Below are positions 38,641-49,287 of a stretch of 64,000 nucleotides of DNA, one piece after another. Source of the DNA: Hermatobates lingyangjiaoensis (Eukaryota > Arthropoda > Insecta > Hemiptera > Hermatobatidae); NCBI GenBank assembly GCA_026182355.1, contig JAPFBL010000255.1, positions 2,046,001 to 2,110,000 of the forward strand, read 5' to 3'. The notes under the pieces are model-generated. The model had not been told where the DNA came from. It made no database searches and worked only from the letters and a program-made list of their open reading frames with translations. How positions within the stretch are numbered: position 1 is the stretch's first letter; every line of letters starts with the position of its first letter. The position numbers and the translations under genes are program-made.

Positions 38641-40324
38641 TGTAGTAGATAAGATAGTCTAACCAGAATCCCTTAGAGCTCTAAATGTATCCATTACCAC
38701 TATTTGTTAAATTATGGGGAGCAAAAATGATGCTCTATTTAATATGATACAAGTCAAAAGAGGACAACTAATGTTTGTTAACATTTCACCTGCTAGTGAA
38801 TAGAACTTTTTTGGTAAAACATATTAGAAGGAATTTTATCTACCTAAAGTTCATATTTGAGTAATCATTTTTTATATGCATATGTATATAAGACGATTTG
38901 ATGAAAATCGTGAATTCATTATATTGAATACATTAATGTGTAGTAATGTTTCCTTCCTACTGGATATTTAGGATAGCTCTAAATTACTACTCCAATAACT
39001 TATATTTAAACCTTTTTTGGCTTGTATTCCATTCCTCGTTCTGAGTTATCTTAATCAATCGTGTTCGTACAAATGTTGCGTCTACGGGGAATATTCTGAT
39101 ATGAAGTTACTTTTCAATATTGGTCTGTATATTGAGAAAAAGATACCAGAATGTAATATCACTTCCATTTGGCAAGCATTTCGTGACATTATTTTTTTTT
39201 AAAAAAATGTGGTTTTTTTGCGTAAAAATTGTAGAAATCTAAATTGGTGCTAAAAGTGGAGTTCCAAGGAATAGCAAAATAGAAAAACAATGTTTGGAGT
39301 CTACATGCATATAAATTTTATCTTTAGGTATCCAAGTACTTTTTCATTCTAACTGCTATCAGACCTGTCTTCTTTTTTTCTTGGAATTTATTTTCTTTTT
39401 CCATACCCAAAATAAAGCAAATAGTTGTTGGCCAGTTTGGAGTTTATGTAGATTATTGTGTTGTATTATATTTATGAAGTCAACCTTCATATTAAGACGG
39501 TGAATAAAGCGTATTTATCATAAAGTCAACGACAGGCAAACCGAGACCTTATGAAAGTTTTTATGTAAAATAAGTCACTTGTTGACTGTGGACTTCTGCA
39601 CATTCTGCAGTATTAAAAATGTTAAAGTAGTCCTAAGAGTTCTTACTGTATATTCAAAACCTTTCCATTAAGGTTTGGAATGTGTAACTAATGATAAGTG
39701 ATTCAATAATATCAAAATTATCATCCTTTTCAAATAAATGAAACACTTGTTTTCCTTTCAATCTAAATATCCACAAATACTACAAATAATACCATAAATA
39801 CTTTTAATAAATAATTTTGCCCTTTTATAGTATTTTGTATTATCGCCTACTGGCTACTTCTTTTGTGGGGTTATGAATATGGATCTGTGAAACTAATCCT
39901 AGATTACCTGGAGGCTAAAATAGACCGTATGTAGTGTGTTACCTCGCATGAATTCCCCAAACCAAAAGGTAGAGTTCCATGTAAAGGCAATAAAGAAAGT
40001 ATGTGACTTATGAATGTTTAACGTTATTAAAAAATGTTAGTAATAAAATCGTGATGTAACTACAGTAGTAGTAGTAGTAGTCAGAATGAACCTTTTTTTC
40101 CACTTTTGACGTAACGTAACAATTACTTCTAGTTAACACTTATAACTCTTCTTTTTTAGTATTGTTTAGAGGTGGAAAGGATAGATAATTCATTTGTTTT
40201 TTACTGCGTTTTTTAGTAATGACGACCCAATTCAATATTAAAAGGTTCAAACTTTGCCTCCTCAAGTTTGGAGTAGCTCCTTAACTAGTGCCTGACACCG
40301 TACTACAGGTTTGTTTGCGTTACT
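38641..40324. other. Noncoding, with an (AGT)n microsatellite
   Basis: AT-rich sequence. A run of about six AGT units lies at 40064-40080. No gene or repeat family member was recognised. Confidence 0.45.
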
Positions 40325-40450
40325 TTCTTTCCGAGGGACGGCGTGTATATTTACAGTATCCCAATATAATATCTAGGGTCATGACCAAGATGGGAGACTC
40401 CAATCTTTTGTGCTGACGGCAAGCACACTTCCTTTAGACCAGACCTGACC
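40325..40450 (-). mobile_element. SINE-like element, family B, reverse orientation
   Basis: In reverse complement it carries TGGTCTAAAGG (A-box position, plus-strand 40431-40441), a GATTGGAGTCTCCCATC B-box region, CATGACCCTAGATATT and ACGCCGTCC. These occur in the same order as in 22195-22480. It is shorter and lacks the tail. Confidence 0.65.
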
Positions 40451-42632
40451 ATTCAAATGACAGAGTGTAAGCCGCTTTACACCTTACTTCATTCTTCCTT
40501 CTAATAATACAAGAAACGACTGAACATACTTGTAAGCTTTTTCTGGTATCGCTAATAAGGCAATTTATCCATTTCATGCCTATTGATGCCTATGGAACAT
40601 ATAATGTTGTTATTCTATCGTCATGCTTAAACAATCACCTTGGTTGGGTTAATGCAACTTAACGGACGCTCTTTCTAATTTTTTTGTTGCTTCGTCAAAT
40701 TATTTAGATATATTCACTGGCTATAATCATGTTAGATCATGTTGCCACTTATAACTATTTATTTTAACAGAAATTCTTTACTATATTACAAAATTATTTC
40801 ATCTTGACTGAGGTAAAGCCTTTACTTGTATATTTCAGGTAATAGTAATATATCACTATTTTATCTCTTAAGTGAAATATTGAATTTTAAGTAGTCTCTT
40901 TTTGTTTCCCTAATGCCTACACTTGTGGGGTTTACATCATTTGTGTTTTTTGAATTAGGAAAATTATGGAAATGATTCAGCATTCATTTCAAGCACAGTT
41001 GAGCCACATTGTCGAAGGGTGCTTTCTGCTCGTCTAACCTCGTACATTATTGCTTAAATTAGGTGTCCTAATGAGAACTGCTGCATTCAACATGATTGGC
41101 CGTTGGCAGGTTGAAATGAATCATAGTAATATCGAACAGCTAATATAAGTTTTTTTGATACCTCCTAATCTTATGCCACTATCTGAAGTTCGTATGTTAT
41201 TCGAATGCTATCAACCCTTCTTTCAACTCGGTCTGTAGTCTTCGAGCCCTCTACCCAACCATGCCTGGAGTGGTTCGGACCAACCCCATCATTACATCTG
41301 GTTTTCCTATAATTTCCTATTTTTCCCGCTTTTCTCCTTCACATCTCTGATTCACCGAAGTTTAACTTAGAACCAATTTTATAAGCTAAATAAAGTTGTA
41401 TCAGACAAGGAGAAAAGCCATGTTTAGCGAATTGTGGTATATTGAGTGCTAAACTAAAATAGAGCAAATCCAAACTACTCATTTCTTCTTATACAGGAAG
41501 ATATAATGGATCTTCCGATATTATTTATGACACCATTAAGTCAACTTGTTGAAAGCGATGGATATAAGGAATTTGAAACCCTGTTTTAAAATCTCCAGAT
41601 AAAGATTACATTAATAGTAAGTTGTCAAATATACCTTCAATATTTCGTTCGATAATTTTTTTTTTAATTCTGTGTTTTTTCGATGTATGTTTTGTTCAAG
41701 AATATTTAAAGCAGTTTCATTTTTTAATTCGGTCCAAGTAGTAAATGTTAAAAACAAAATAAGGAGTTATACATGTTTGAGGAGAAGTTTAGTTCACTAT
41801 TATGAAGAGAACAAGTTGGGACTACTTTTTTTTAGATCGTACAGGTGGCTGAGATGGGTCGGCAACAGTCGTCAGTCATATGTCGTGTGGACAAGCTACT
41901 AAATATAATGAATATAATTTCACTTCCTCAAAGGCGCTGTTTAGAAAAACATACCCCTTAATTGATAATTAAGTAGTCGGAAATCTAAGGAAGTTTTATT
42001 CGTCATAGAGAGCTCTTAACAAATAAAATCTGGTGTATGAATAACTAGTAACCTACCACGTCTTTGCTCTGGTGCAAACAAATTCCTAATAATTAAACTT
42101 TCATTTTTTTTTTAACAAGACTATTGTTACATATGATTAATTTCTCAACTTTATAGTTCTGCTCTAAATTTCTAGTGAATCGTAAATTAGCAGATAAAAG
42201 GTTTTCTAAGTAATTATGGTTTCGTGCATGATTTCAGAAAGAGTAATTTTTAAAAATACTCTTAATTTATCTTAGAGTTCAAAACTTCACCATTATAGAC
42301 GAAATACAAACGAATGAAATATTATGAGATCTGTAAGCGAATGAAGTACAGGTTTTAAGATTTTAACGTTTCAAATAAATTTTTAATTGATTAAGATAAA
42401 TGCTTCAAATAAAAGTTGTAGAGGATTTTTTTAATCGACTTGTGTTTGTTCAGATTTTCGTGTAAAGTCTTTTCTATTTAAAACATTTTAATATGAATAT
42501 TTTCATAGCCATTTTATTTCATACTTTATCTCTTACATTATTTACAGACTTGGAAGTTGATAATGTAAAAGGTATACACATAATATCTTCAAGGTGATAT
42601 GTGTTCATGCTAATAACATGATTGGTTCTTCA
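40451..42632. other. Noncoding, with two weak exon candidates
   Basis: At 41497-41589 a good pyrimidine-tract acceptor opens 30 phase-0 codons (LPILFMTPLSQLVESDGYKE within) to a TAA, like a terminal exon. At 42548-42571 a 24-nt interval has both splice sites and an open frame LEVDNVK. Open runs of this length are expected by chance in several places here, so neither is called as a gene. Confidence 0.3.
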
Positions 42633-42680
42633 TGCTAATAACGAACCCAACGGGTCTCCCCGTTGAGTTCGTTATTAGCG
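42633..42680. repeat. 22-bp hairpin with 4-nt loop
   Basis: Arms 42633-42654 and 42659-42680 pair with two non-Watson-Crick positions around the loop TCTC. A partial extra copy of the left arm (CATGCTAATAACATGATTGG) lies just upstream at about 42607. Confidence 0.85.
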
Positions 42681-43360
42681 TATACATACTGGAGCACTTG
42701 AATCCGAGTTTTTTTTTCTCAGGACTAGCATTAACTGAATGGAAAATTTGGTGATTATATAACTCAGAGAAGAAAAGACCAAATTGCGAAACGTATTTAT
42801 TGGACTCGGGGGAGAGGTCTTCTTCCTTTGAAAACTCTGTCAAAACTTAGACCCTGACGAAACACACCTCTATATTTCATACAGGGCCATACGAAAGTAA
42901 TTATAGCTGAGAAATTTCTGGTTTTAGTAGTGACTTCAGTAATTCGGATTACAAAATTAAAATTTTGATCATTAAGACATAATTCTCTTTTAAACTTTAT
43001 TGTCATATTCAAGAAAAAAAACTGGTTATGTGGGAGGGTTGGGTAGTTAAGAAATTTGTTGGATGCCAATAGTTGTCACCGACCTGCAGATAGAAATAAG
43101 TTTAATATCCCTGCTCTCGTAAATATTGCTGTGCACACAGTGAATGGAGCAAAATTCAGTGAATAATTAGCACTTAGTGATTTTCCCCGAATATTAACAA
43201 TAGTAGAACCATCACCGTCAGGTGTGCTTTCTCCATCATTTTAATATCAACTATGTTGTAACAGTTCTTTTAAAGGTATTACTAAAACATTTTTTTATGT
43301 ATCTCTATGCAGAAGTATAGTCCTTCAAATTCTGAATTGCTAACTGTTACAAACATGTCG
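42681..43360. other. Noncoding, no recognisable element
   Basis: AT-rich sequence with open frames of 77 and 90 codons on the minus strand (42610-43069). No motif is seen and the first overlaps the hairpin. Confidence 0.4.
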
Positions 43361-43556
43361 GGGCCAGGGTTACTCAGCGTGCTCGACTTTTGATAAGTAG
43401 GTGAACGAACGAAAGTAGCGGATCGACGCAGGAGGTGAACAAATCTGAGTAGGAGTAATCAGGTACTCATTCAAAATCCCTACTCTAATCACAATTAACT
43501 AGGCAAAATTTAGGACACCCAAAATAGAATCAACCCATATTAATGGGTTGATTCTA
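43361..43556 (+). mobile_element. SINE-like family A, partial, with a terminal hairpin
   Basis: AGGAGGTGAACAAATCTGAG and AGGCAAAATTTAGGACACCC match the middle of the 7101-7390 copy in order and spacing type. The tRNA head is degraded. The right end carries a perfect 14-bp inverted repeat, 43525-43538 and 43543-43556, placed over the ATAGAATCAA segment of the family. Confidence 0.55.
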
Positions 43557-44570
43557 CTTTTTCACCCGTTTTAGTAGTCGCCCATTACAAAAATAGGTGC
43601 CAAATAATAAATGAGCCATACTTTTTGCGTTCTAGAAAAGCACTAGAAGATGACAACTTATAAGTATGGGCATTGGAAAACAAACATTTTGGAAGTTCTG
43701 AGTCTTGCACACTCGCTTCTGAACTGGTTGCTCCAGTGTTTGATGCTCATTATTATCCTCAATTTCTTCACATGGGAGGTGGAAATATTTTAGCATGTCG
43801 TTCCTCGTATAGGTTGTTTAGACGTCTGCCCCGGTCTCGCTTTGGTATCTGTTCGACAGAAGTCACAAAATTATGAAAAAGTTCTATGTTCTGTAGTTGA
43901 ATTTGCAACTTCCCTGCCAAATTGTTTGTACTGGTTGAAATTTTTAGTTTGTGTTAAATGGTAATTATAAACTTGATTTATAAGCAGATCTTGTCAGATT
44001 ACACTTATGAAATGATGTATTATATACAAGCTGTTCAGAAATTAAGTGTGCTGCAGACAAAATTTATCAAACTTCTGGGCCCCAAAGTGATGAGAGGGTC
44101 CTCCAGGAGGGCGGGGGTCGTTCTCTAGCGTTTGGTTTATACCCGCCCGGTATAATCGCTAAGGAGAACTTACTGATTGGTAATCGAATAAGGAGAATAT
44201 TACTTAGTTGATTAATCCTAAGCAGTGTCAGTTGAACTTTCAATGAAAAAATTGAGATATCTCTCTCCATATACAGTATGATTTATATGTTTACTGATTT
44301 TTTCAAGTATAACCTGAGTTTAACCTTATCCTGTACTGCTGTACGAATATGTTTGTGAAAACATACGACATATATGAGCTCTGTTAGGATAATGCGTGGA
44401 CTGTTTCATGTAAGCATCTGCAGTTGGTTTTAAGGGAATCTTTTGGTGATGCTAGGTTTGCACAAATCAGCTGGTTATAATGCCACTTCCTGTTTACATA
44501 TTTCTCCAGTTGTGCATTACCTACACGGTTTTTAGTGAAGTGCAATTTTATTGTTTGGCGGATTTCAGAA
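43557..44570. other. Noncoding, upstream flank of a decayed mariner
   Basis: No exon is recognised. A GC-rich patch at 44085-44160 (GGGCGGGGGTC) might be a decayed SINE head. The mariner's left terminal repeat could not be placed. Confidence 0.4.
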
Positions 44571-45297
44571 TGATAGATGAAATTTTGTGTTATGTTTAAA
44601 ATTGTGTCTGAAAGTTTCTATGTGCTTAGCACTGTTTACGGTGGTGTACGGTGAGTGTACGATATGCTTCAAGTGGCATGAATGTTTTAAGGGTGAGTGA
44701 CTGTTAAAAATAATGAGTGTTCTTGATGTTTTTCTCCGGTATCATTGATGACCTATATTCCGGCAAAGTCAGTGTCCTGGTGCGGAAGAATCGACATTTG
44801 ACTGTCAGGAGCATACTGAATAATGTATCATATCTGGTGGATCTTGTCACGATATTTTGCTAGATCAATTAAACACATTTCGTTGTTAAATTCGTGCTAT
44901 GTCTGATGTCATATGAACAAAAAGCCCATTGTAGCCACATTTGTCAGAAACTATTTGAACCAATGAAAAGGAGATGAAAACTTCTTTTAAAGGTTCATAA
45001 CATATGATGAATCATGGATTATGGTTATAACATTGGAATGTGAGGCCAATCGTCCCAGTGGGTGGGTGAAATCCCCCTGACCCATAAAAACTATGCAGTT
45101 CGAATCAAGGTGAAGGAGATATAAACAGTTTTCTTCGATGCTGTTCGAACAACAAGGGTGTTGTTCACCAAAACTACCTCCCCGAAGGCTCTACAGTGAA
45201 CCAGATTTATGTTTTGAAGTTCTGAAACGTCTGAGAAAAGCTGTCCATTGCAAAACGTCAGAAATGTGGAGGAATGGCAACTGTTTTCTTTTATCAT
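44571..45297 (+). pseudogene. Decayed mariner-family transposase (DD34D type)
   Basis: Broken frames read in family order. First comes a start-like ATG with an ILCYV helix-turn-helix beginning (44571). Next are FKWHECFKG (about 44669), RKNRHLTVRS followed by a SCHDIL-like segment, and TYDESW (45000). After these come LYSEPDLCFEVLKRLRKAV and TSEMWRNGN near the end. These fit the mariner order: helix-turn-helix, W-H-x-x-F linker, first catalytic Asp in DE[ST]W, and the region before the second Asp. The first Asp is kept. At the second Asp site the frame reads HEYP and homology stops, so the third catalytic Asp and the right end are missing. Many stops and frameshifts show an old, 3'-truncated copy, unlike the 49.6-kb copy. 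Confidence 0.75.
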
Positions 45298-45470
45298 GAA
45301 TACCCTTTCAGCCTTAGAACTAATAAGTTCTGACTGTAGTGCGCCCCCCCCCCCCTCTCTTCCTTTGGTTTTGCCTTCTTCGTGTTTCCGAAAAGCAAAT
45401 TAATCTTGAAAGGGATATGGGTGGACCGATTTTAAAGATTTAGTAAATATTATTTGAACGCGCCTCATGC

Positions 45471-45501
<31 letters not shown>

Positions 45502-46052
45502 TCCCTGTGTTATCATTTAATCTTTAGGGTATCTTTTTTGACTTTTTCTTTTTCTTTTATTTTTATTCTATTTTTATTTTTGTTTGGGTGTTTTCACTGT
45601 GCTAATAGTTTTTTTTCTTTCGTTTATACTTTATTTGCTTTTATTTCTTTATTATTCTTACCTCCTCTCCCCGTAATGGCTACACTTACTATGTGTTCTG
45701 TGACTAGACATGCTCTGTCCCTCAAGACCCCGGCCATCGTTGTCTGCTTGCGGAGAGATTCGTTTCTATATCCATGACAGGACATCGAAATATATTGGGT
45801 TTCTGTTTATTTCTGAGTGACTTTGTATCGATATAGTTTATATATATATATATAATATATATTTATATAAAATAAAATTAAAAAAATTTAAAATAAACAA
45901 AAGCCCTTTATTATCAAATTCTAAGTTTTGCCATACCGCGAATCATTGACCCCTTCCAAGATTAGCCAAACAACTTATTTTAATATAGTGTTTTCTAATG
46001 AATAACGTGGTAATATGTTAATAAAAACTCTCCAAGCGAATTGGAGTCCGCT
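45298..46052. other. C-run and two (AT)n microsatellites
   Basis: A C-run followed by (CT)n lies at about 45343-45360. AT microsatellites lie at 45470-45494 and 45836-45862. The T-rich frame at 45538-45777 is low complexity (Phe/Leu) and is not a gene. Confidence 0.55.
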
Positions 46053-46270
46053 GGTATTTATAAAATCCGTGCAAAATTGCCATAAAATTTATATTGGTCA
46101 AACTGGTAAATCATTAAAAACACGTGTAAAACATTACAACTAAGTAGACAGGAAAAAATGCCTTATTCTTGCATATAAAAAATGAAAATCTCATATTGAT
46201 TGGACAGGAGTTTATTACCTATAAAATCAATGTTTTTAAGAAATATTATGAATTTCTCTAATTAAATTTA
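46053..46270 (+). pseudogene. Penelope-like element GIY-YIG endonuclease fragment
   Basis: GIYKI at 46053 begins the fragment. After a frameshift, KIYIGQTGKSLKTRVKHY runs from 46084. A further shifted frame gives HIDW at 46192-46203. GIY/VYKI, Y-I-G-x-T-G-[RK]-S-L-x-x-R and H-x-[IL]-D-W are characteristic, in this order, of the C-terminal endonuclease of Penelope-like retroelements. A stop after HYN and at least two frameshifts show that it is dead. No reverse transcriptase is recognisable upstream. Its motif style differs from the 47517-47879 fragment, so two PLE lineages are present. Confidence 0.75.
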
Positions 46271-46495
46271 TTAGATCTAATATTATAAACATTATAACGG
46301 TTTAAACTAGATACTTTCGTCACGAGGGCAAAGCCTTAAAAGGGTTGAAGCTAGCGATAGTTTTTACTTTTTCTTACTGTCCTTTGTTTCCCCAAACATC
46401 CCTTCTGGCTTATCCTTTCCTGTGCTCACCCTTTAAAATACCACTCTTCCCCCACTCTTCTCAACCCTCACCAATGTTTTCTGCATCTAGTGTTC

Positions 46496-46604
46496 AGTTG
46501 GGTTTTTGACTCTGGAAGACCGCTTGTTACGGTTGAAAGATCTTATCTTGTTTTCCCATTTTTATTGTGTTTGATCATTGATTGTTGTTTCACGGGGTTT
46601 TTTT
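46496..46604 (+). repeat. Module F, copy 2
   Basis: AGTTGGGTTTTTGACTCTGG, GACCGCTTGTTACGGTTGAAAG and GATCATTGATTGTTGTTTCACG run in the same order as 48703-48828. An AT microsatellite (46629-46652) separates it from the next copy. Confidence 0.75.
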
Positions 46605-46663
46605 TTATATTTAAAATTTTTTTAAATAATATATTATATATATATATATATAAATCCAGACGA

Positions 46664-46786
46664 TCAGTTGACTCTGAGGTAGACCGCTTGTTATGGTTGA
46701 AAGATCTTGGTCTTGTTTTCCCATTCCATATTGTGGTTTGATCGTTGATTGTTATTTCACGTGTTTATGTGAAATCTTTATATATT
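46664..46786 (+). repeat. Module F, copy 3
   Basis: CAGTTGACTCTGAGGTAGACC, GGTTGAAAGATCTTGGTC and TTTCACGTGTTTATGTGAAA are in tandem with copy 2 and again flanked by TA-rich sequence. Confidence 0.8.
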
Positions 46787-46796
46787 TCATAAAGTA

Positions 46797-46914
46797 GAGA
46801 AAAACGGATAAAAACACACACAAACAAGACTCACAACGATATTTCGACATTCGTCGTCATCGGGCAGAAGGTAGTCCCTTTGAGTAGCTGAAGCCAACTT
46901 TATCTGTTTTTCTC
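46797..46914. repeat. Hairpin with 16-bp arms and an ATTTCGAC...CATCGGG loop
   Basis: Arms 46797-46812 and 46899-46914 pair with one mismatch. The loop carries ATATTTCGACATTCGTCGTCATCGGG. This resembles the ATTTCGAC of the next hairpin and the CGTTTCGAACAC...TCATCATCAGG arm of the 591-776 palindrome. Confidence 0.7.
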
Positions 46915-46977
46915 TTTCCTTTGTGAACTAGTAGTCCTGTTGGACTACTTAATCCTGTTGGAAAACCGTTTATGTTT

Positions 46978-46979
<2 letters not shown>

Positions 46980-47014
<35 letters not shown>

Positions 47015-47110
47015 GTGACACATCGAAAAACAAAGTCACTTTTCAATATTTCGACATTACGTCGAAATATTGAAAAGTAGTCTTTTTGTGTTTCTGTTTA
47101 TGTGTCACTG
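46980..47110. repeat. (AT)n run and nested inverted repeat
   Basis: An AT run at 46980-47011 is followed by a perfect 18-bp stem, 47038-47055 and 47061-47078, with a 5-nt loop. Imperfect pairing extends outward (GTGACACAT against ATGTGTCAC), making arms of about 45 bp. Confidence 0.85.
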
Positions 47111-47155
47111 CTTAAATTGTTATTTGTCCTGCCGGACGTTTTTCGTTTATCATGG

Positions 47156-47182
47156 TATATATTATATATATATATATATATG
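47156..47182. repeat. AT microsatellite
   Basis: A TA dinucleotide run separates the preceding hairpin from module E. Confidence 0.85.
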
Positions 47183-47234
47183 CAAAAACTTTCTTCTTGA
47201 TAAGTTTCTCTGTTTTCCTGAGTAGCAAATTCGT

Positions 47235-47440
47235 TATTGCATCTAAACTAGATAACGTACTTCCTACAGTCAACATGTTTCATCTCTTTCCTAGAACCAT
47301 CTTCGTGACGAGAATGATTCTCTCAAATGTTTTTCGATTTATATAAGCAAAATATAGTCACTTAGGAGGATTAAGGTTGTTTCTTCAACACTGGGGGTCA
47401 GGTGACCTAAGGAGTCCCTGTTACTACATGGCCGGGTCTA
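47235..47440 (+). repeat. Module E, copy 2
   Basis: ATCTAAACTAGATAACGTACTTCC, ACCATCTTCGTGACGAGAATG and GTTACTACATGGCCGGGTC are in the same order as 48070-48300, across about 200 bp. Substitutions and small indels separate the copies. Confidence 0.8.
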
Positions 47441-47516
47441 TTTGGCCTTGTATTCCAAATAACTTCAAAATTGTATGGCTATTTTCGTACTGAATATTGA
47501 TATTTGGTTTCATTTT

Positions 47517-47879
47517 TTATATGCATACAACTTCAATAATTTTAAGTCTTTGATAATCTCTTTCTTTTTTAATTATTCTGGTACCTGTTACAGTAATGTC
47601 TCTTGTTAATTTGGTCCTGTGAATTTGCTCCGTGTGTTTTTTGGAAGCTGCAGACATCATGTATTTTGAGTCTCCTTGACAGGGTGTAGTGGTTACTCCA
47701 ATGTACGAATGTTTTTGGTTTTCACAGTCACCGTAGGTACATATATATTTGTACAATAGATTAGTTTCTTTGTATGGAATACTCTTTGTTTGGTTATTGT
47801 TTTTCATAAATAGGCTGCTGATTGTGGGGCTTCTATAGTAAGTAGATGGAAAACAAATATGAAGATTTGTGAAAAACAA
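47517..47879 (-). pseudogene. Penelope-like element GIY-YIG endonuclease with Cys/His pairs
   Basis: The 120-codon open frame contains ETNLLYKYICTYGDC, then SYIGVTTT, then AASKKHTEQIHRTKLTRD and ERDYQRLKIIE, ending at a stop. Known PLE endonucleases of the TN-[LV]-[VI]-Y-K-F, Y-I-G-x-T-T-T, KxH and L-[QK]-I-x-E type match this order. The C-x4-C between the GIY-like and YIG motifs, plus the H-x4-H after them, is the CCHH set known from this family. The segment after YIGVTTT (PCQGDSKY) is altered where an L-S-R-R-L helix is usual, so activity is doubtful. No reverse transcriptase is recognised at higher coordinates. Confidence 0.8.
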
Positions 47880-48069
47880 TAACTAAACAAAGAGCACCCC
47901 ACTCAAAGAATCTAATTATGGTTACATTTTTAATAATATGTGCATAAAGGGAAGACTACTACCAACATTTACAAATATATATAATCAGTAAATTTTGGTA
48001 GCAGTCCTACCTTTAAGCAGGTATTATTATAAATGTAACCATAATTTGCAGAAACTTGCTCCTAAATAA

Positions 48070-48300
48070 CGATTTCGCTTTTGTATCTAAACTAGATAAC
48101 ATACTTCCTACAGTCAACATGTTTCAACTAATTCTTAGAAGAGCCATCTTCGGGACAAGAATGGTTCTCAAACGTTTTTCCTTTTATATAGCCAAAATAG
48201 AGTCAATTAGGAAGATGAAGTTTGTTCAAAAGCTGGTAGTTGAGTCTACTAAGGGGTCGCTGTTACTACCTGGGCCGGGTCTATTTGACCATGTGTTGAT
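48070..48300 (+). repeat. Module E, copy 3
   Basis: TATCTAAACTAGATAACATACTTCC, GCCATCTTCGGGACAAGAATGG and GTTACTACCTGGGCCGGGTC repeat the 47235 copy on the same strand. These two copies flank the minus-strand PLE endonuclease frame. Confidence 0.8.
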
Positions 48301-48319
48301 CTAAATTTTTTATGGCTGT

Positions 48320-48406
48320 TTTCTAATTGTATATTGATATACAAAAATACAATTGATTGTTTGGCCATACAAAATATGAAATCCTATATCAATATACAAT
48401 TAGAAA
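48320..48406. repeat. Perfect 22-bp inverted repeat
   Basis: Arms 48320-48341 and 48385-48406 (TTTCTAATTGTATATTGATATA and its complement) surround a 43-nt spacer. Weaker pairing continues outward over about 15 bp. Confidence 0.9.
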
Positions 48407-48472
48407 GTAGTCGTAAAATTTGTTTCTATTGTTTTCCTTTTCCTTGATTGCAACACATACATATTGTCATTC

Positions 48473-48504
48473 GTCGACATACCATATATATGGTATGTGT
48501 CGAC
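48473..48504. repeat. Short imperfect palindrome with GTCGAC ends
   Basis: GTCGACATACCATA faces TATGGTATGTGTCGAC. Two extra bases in the right arm break the symmetry. Confidence 0.8.
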
Positions 48505-48631
48505 CAGTGACATAGCTGTTGCTTTACGTAACATACATAGCTCTTTTAACGCAGAAATGAGGAAAGCTTCGAAAAATTAGAAACATGATGCTTGAAGCAA
48601 AACCATACAATTTAACAATGTATTTATATAT

Positions 48632-48828
48632 AATCAAACCACTAAATGAAATGGGAAACCAAGACTAAGAACTTTCAACCGTAACAAGCAGTCTTCGTCA
48701 AAAGTTGGGTTTTTGACTCTGAAGGCCGCTAGTTGAAAGATCTTAGTCTTGTTTTCCCATTTCATATTGTGGTTTGATCATTGATTGTTATTTCACGTGT
48801 TTATGTGAAATCTTTATATATATATATC
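48632..48828. repeat. Module F as an inverted pair (head-to-head hairpin)
   Basis: 48632-48699 is the reverse-strand form of module F and 48703-48828 is the forward form. The shared part gives arms of about 65 bp around a short GTTGGG centre. AT runs follow on the right. This is copy 4/5 of the module and the only one in palindromic form. Confidence 0.8.
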
Positions 48829-49287
48829 GGACACATCAAATCGCGTATGATGCTTTTATTAAACTTATCTGGTGATAGGTGAGCATGTAATTACTCGCTG
48901 AAGTAATAAGTTGTTTGGTAACGTCATAATAACATGATACTGATAATGTATCATTTGTTTTTATATTTATTGTATTTAAAGTATTATATATAGTATAATA
49001 AAAGTTACTATTATAATAATGTTATAATAATATTCTAGTAAACATTCTTTTAATATTTTTCTTGATTTGACACAATGACTTACGAACAATCAAACAAAAA
49101 TGCACCTCTATATTAATTTAAAAACGTTTTAAATGTTTATTTGAAAAATGGCCAGCCAACTTTTCGTCAAAACGTTCCAGCCATGTTTGTCATAAGAAGA
49201 TCTCGTAATAGGTCTACAATCTTTTTAGACTACATTCGCAACGTAGAACTTGTGGTCAGTGAATCAACTTCGCAATGTCCTTTAAAC
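48829..49287. other. Noncoding flank, ends in the hAT target duplication
   Basis: AT-rich sequence with no recognised element. CTTTAAAC at 49280-49287 is the left target-site duplication of the next element. Confidence 0.5.

Noticed and set aside
45538..45777. 79-codon Phe/Leu-rich frame
   Set aside because: It is low-complexity T-rich sequence between two AT microsatellites.
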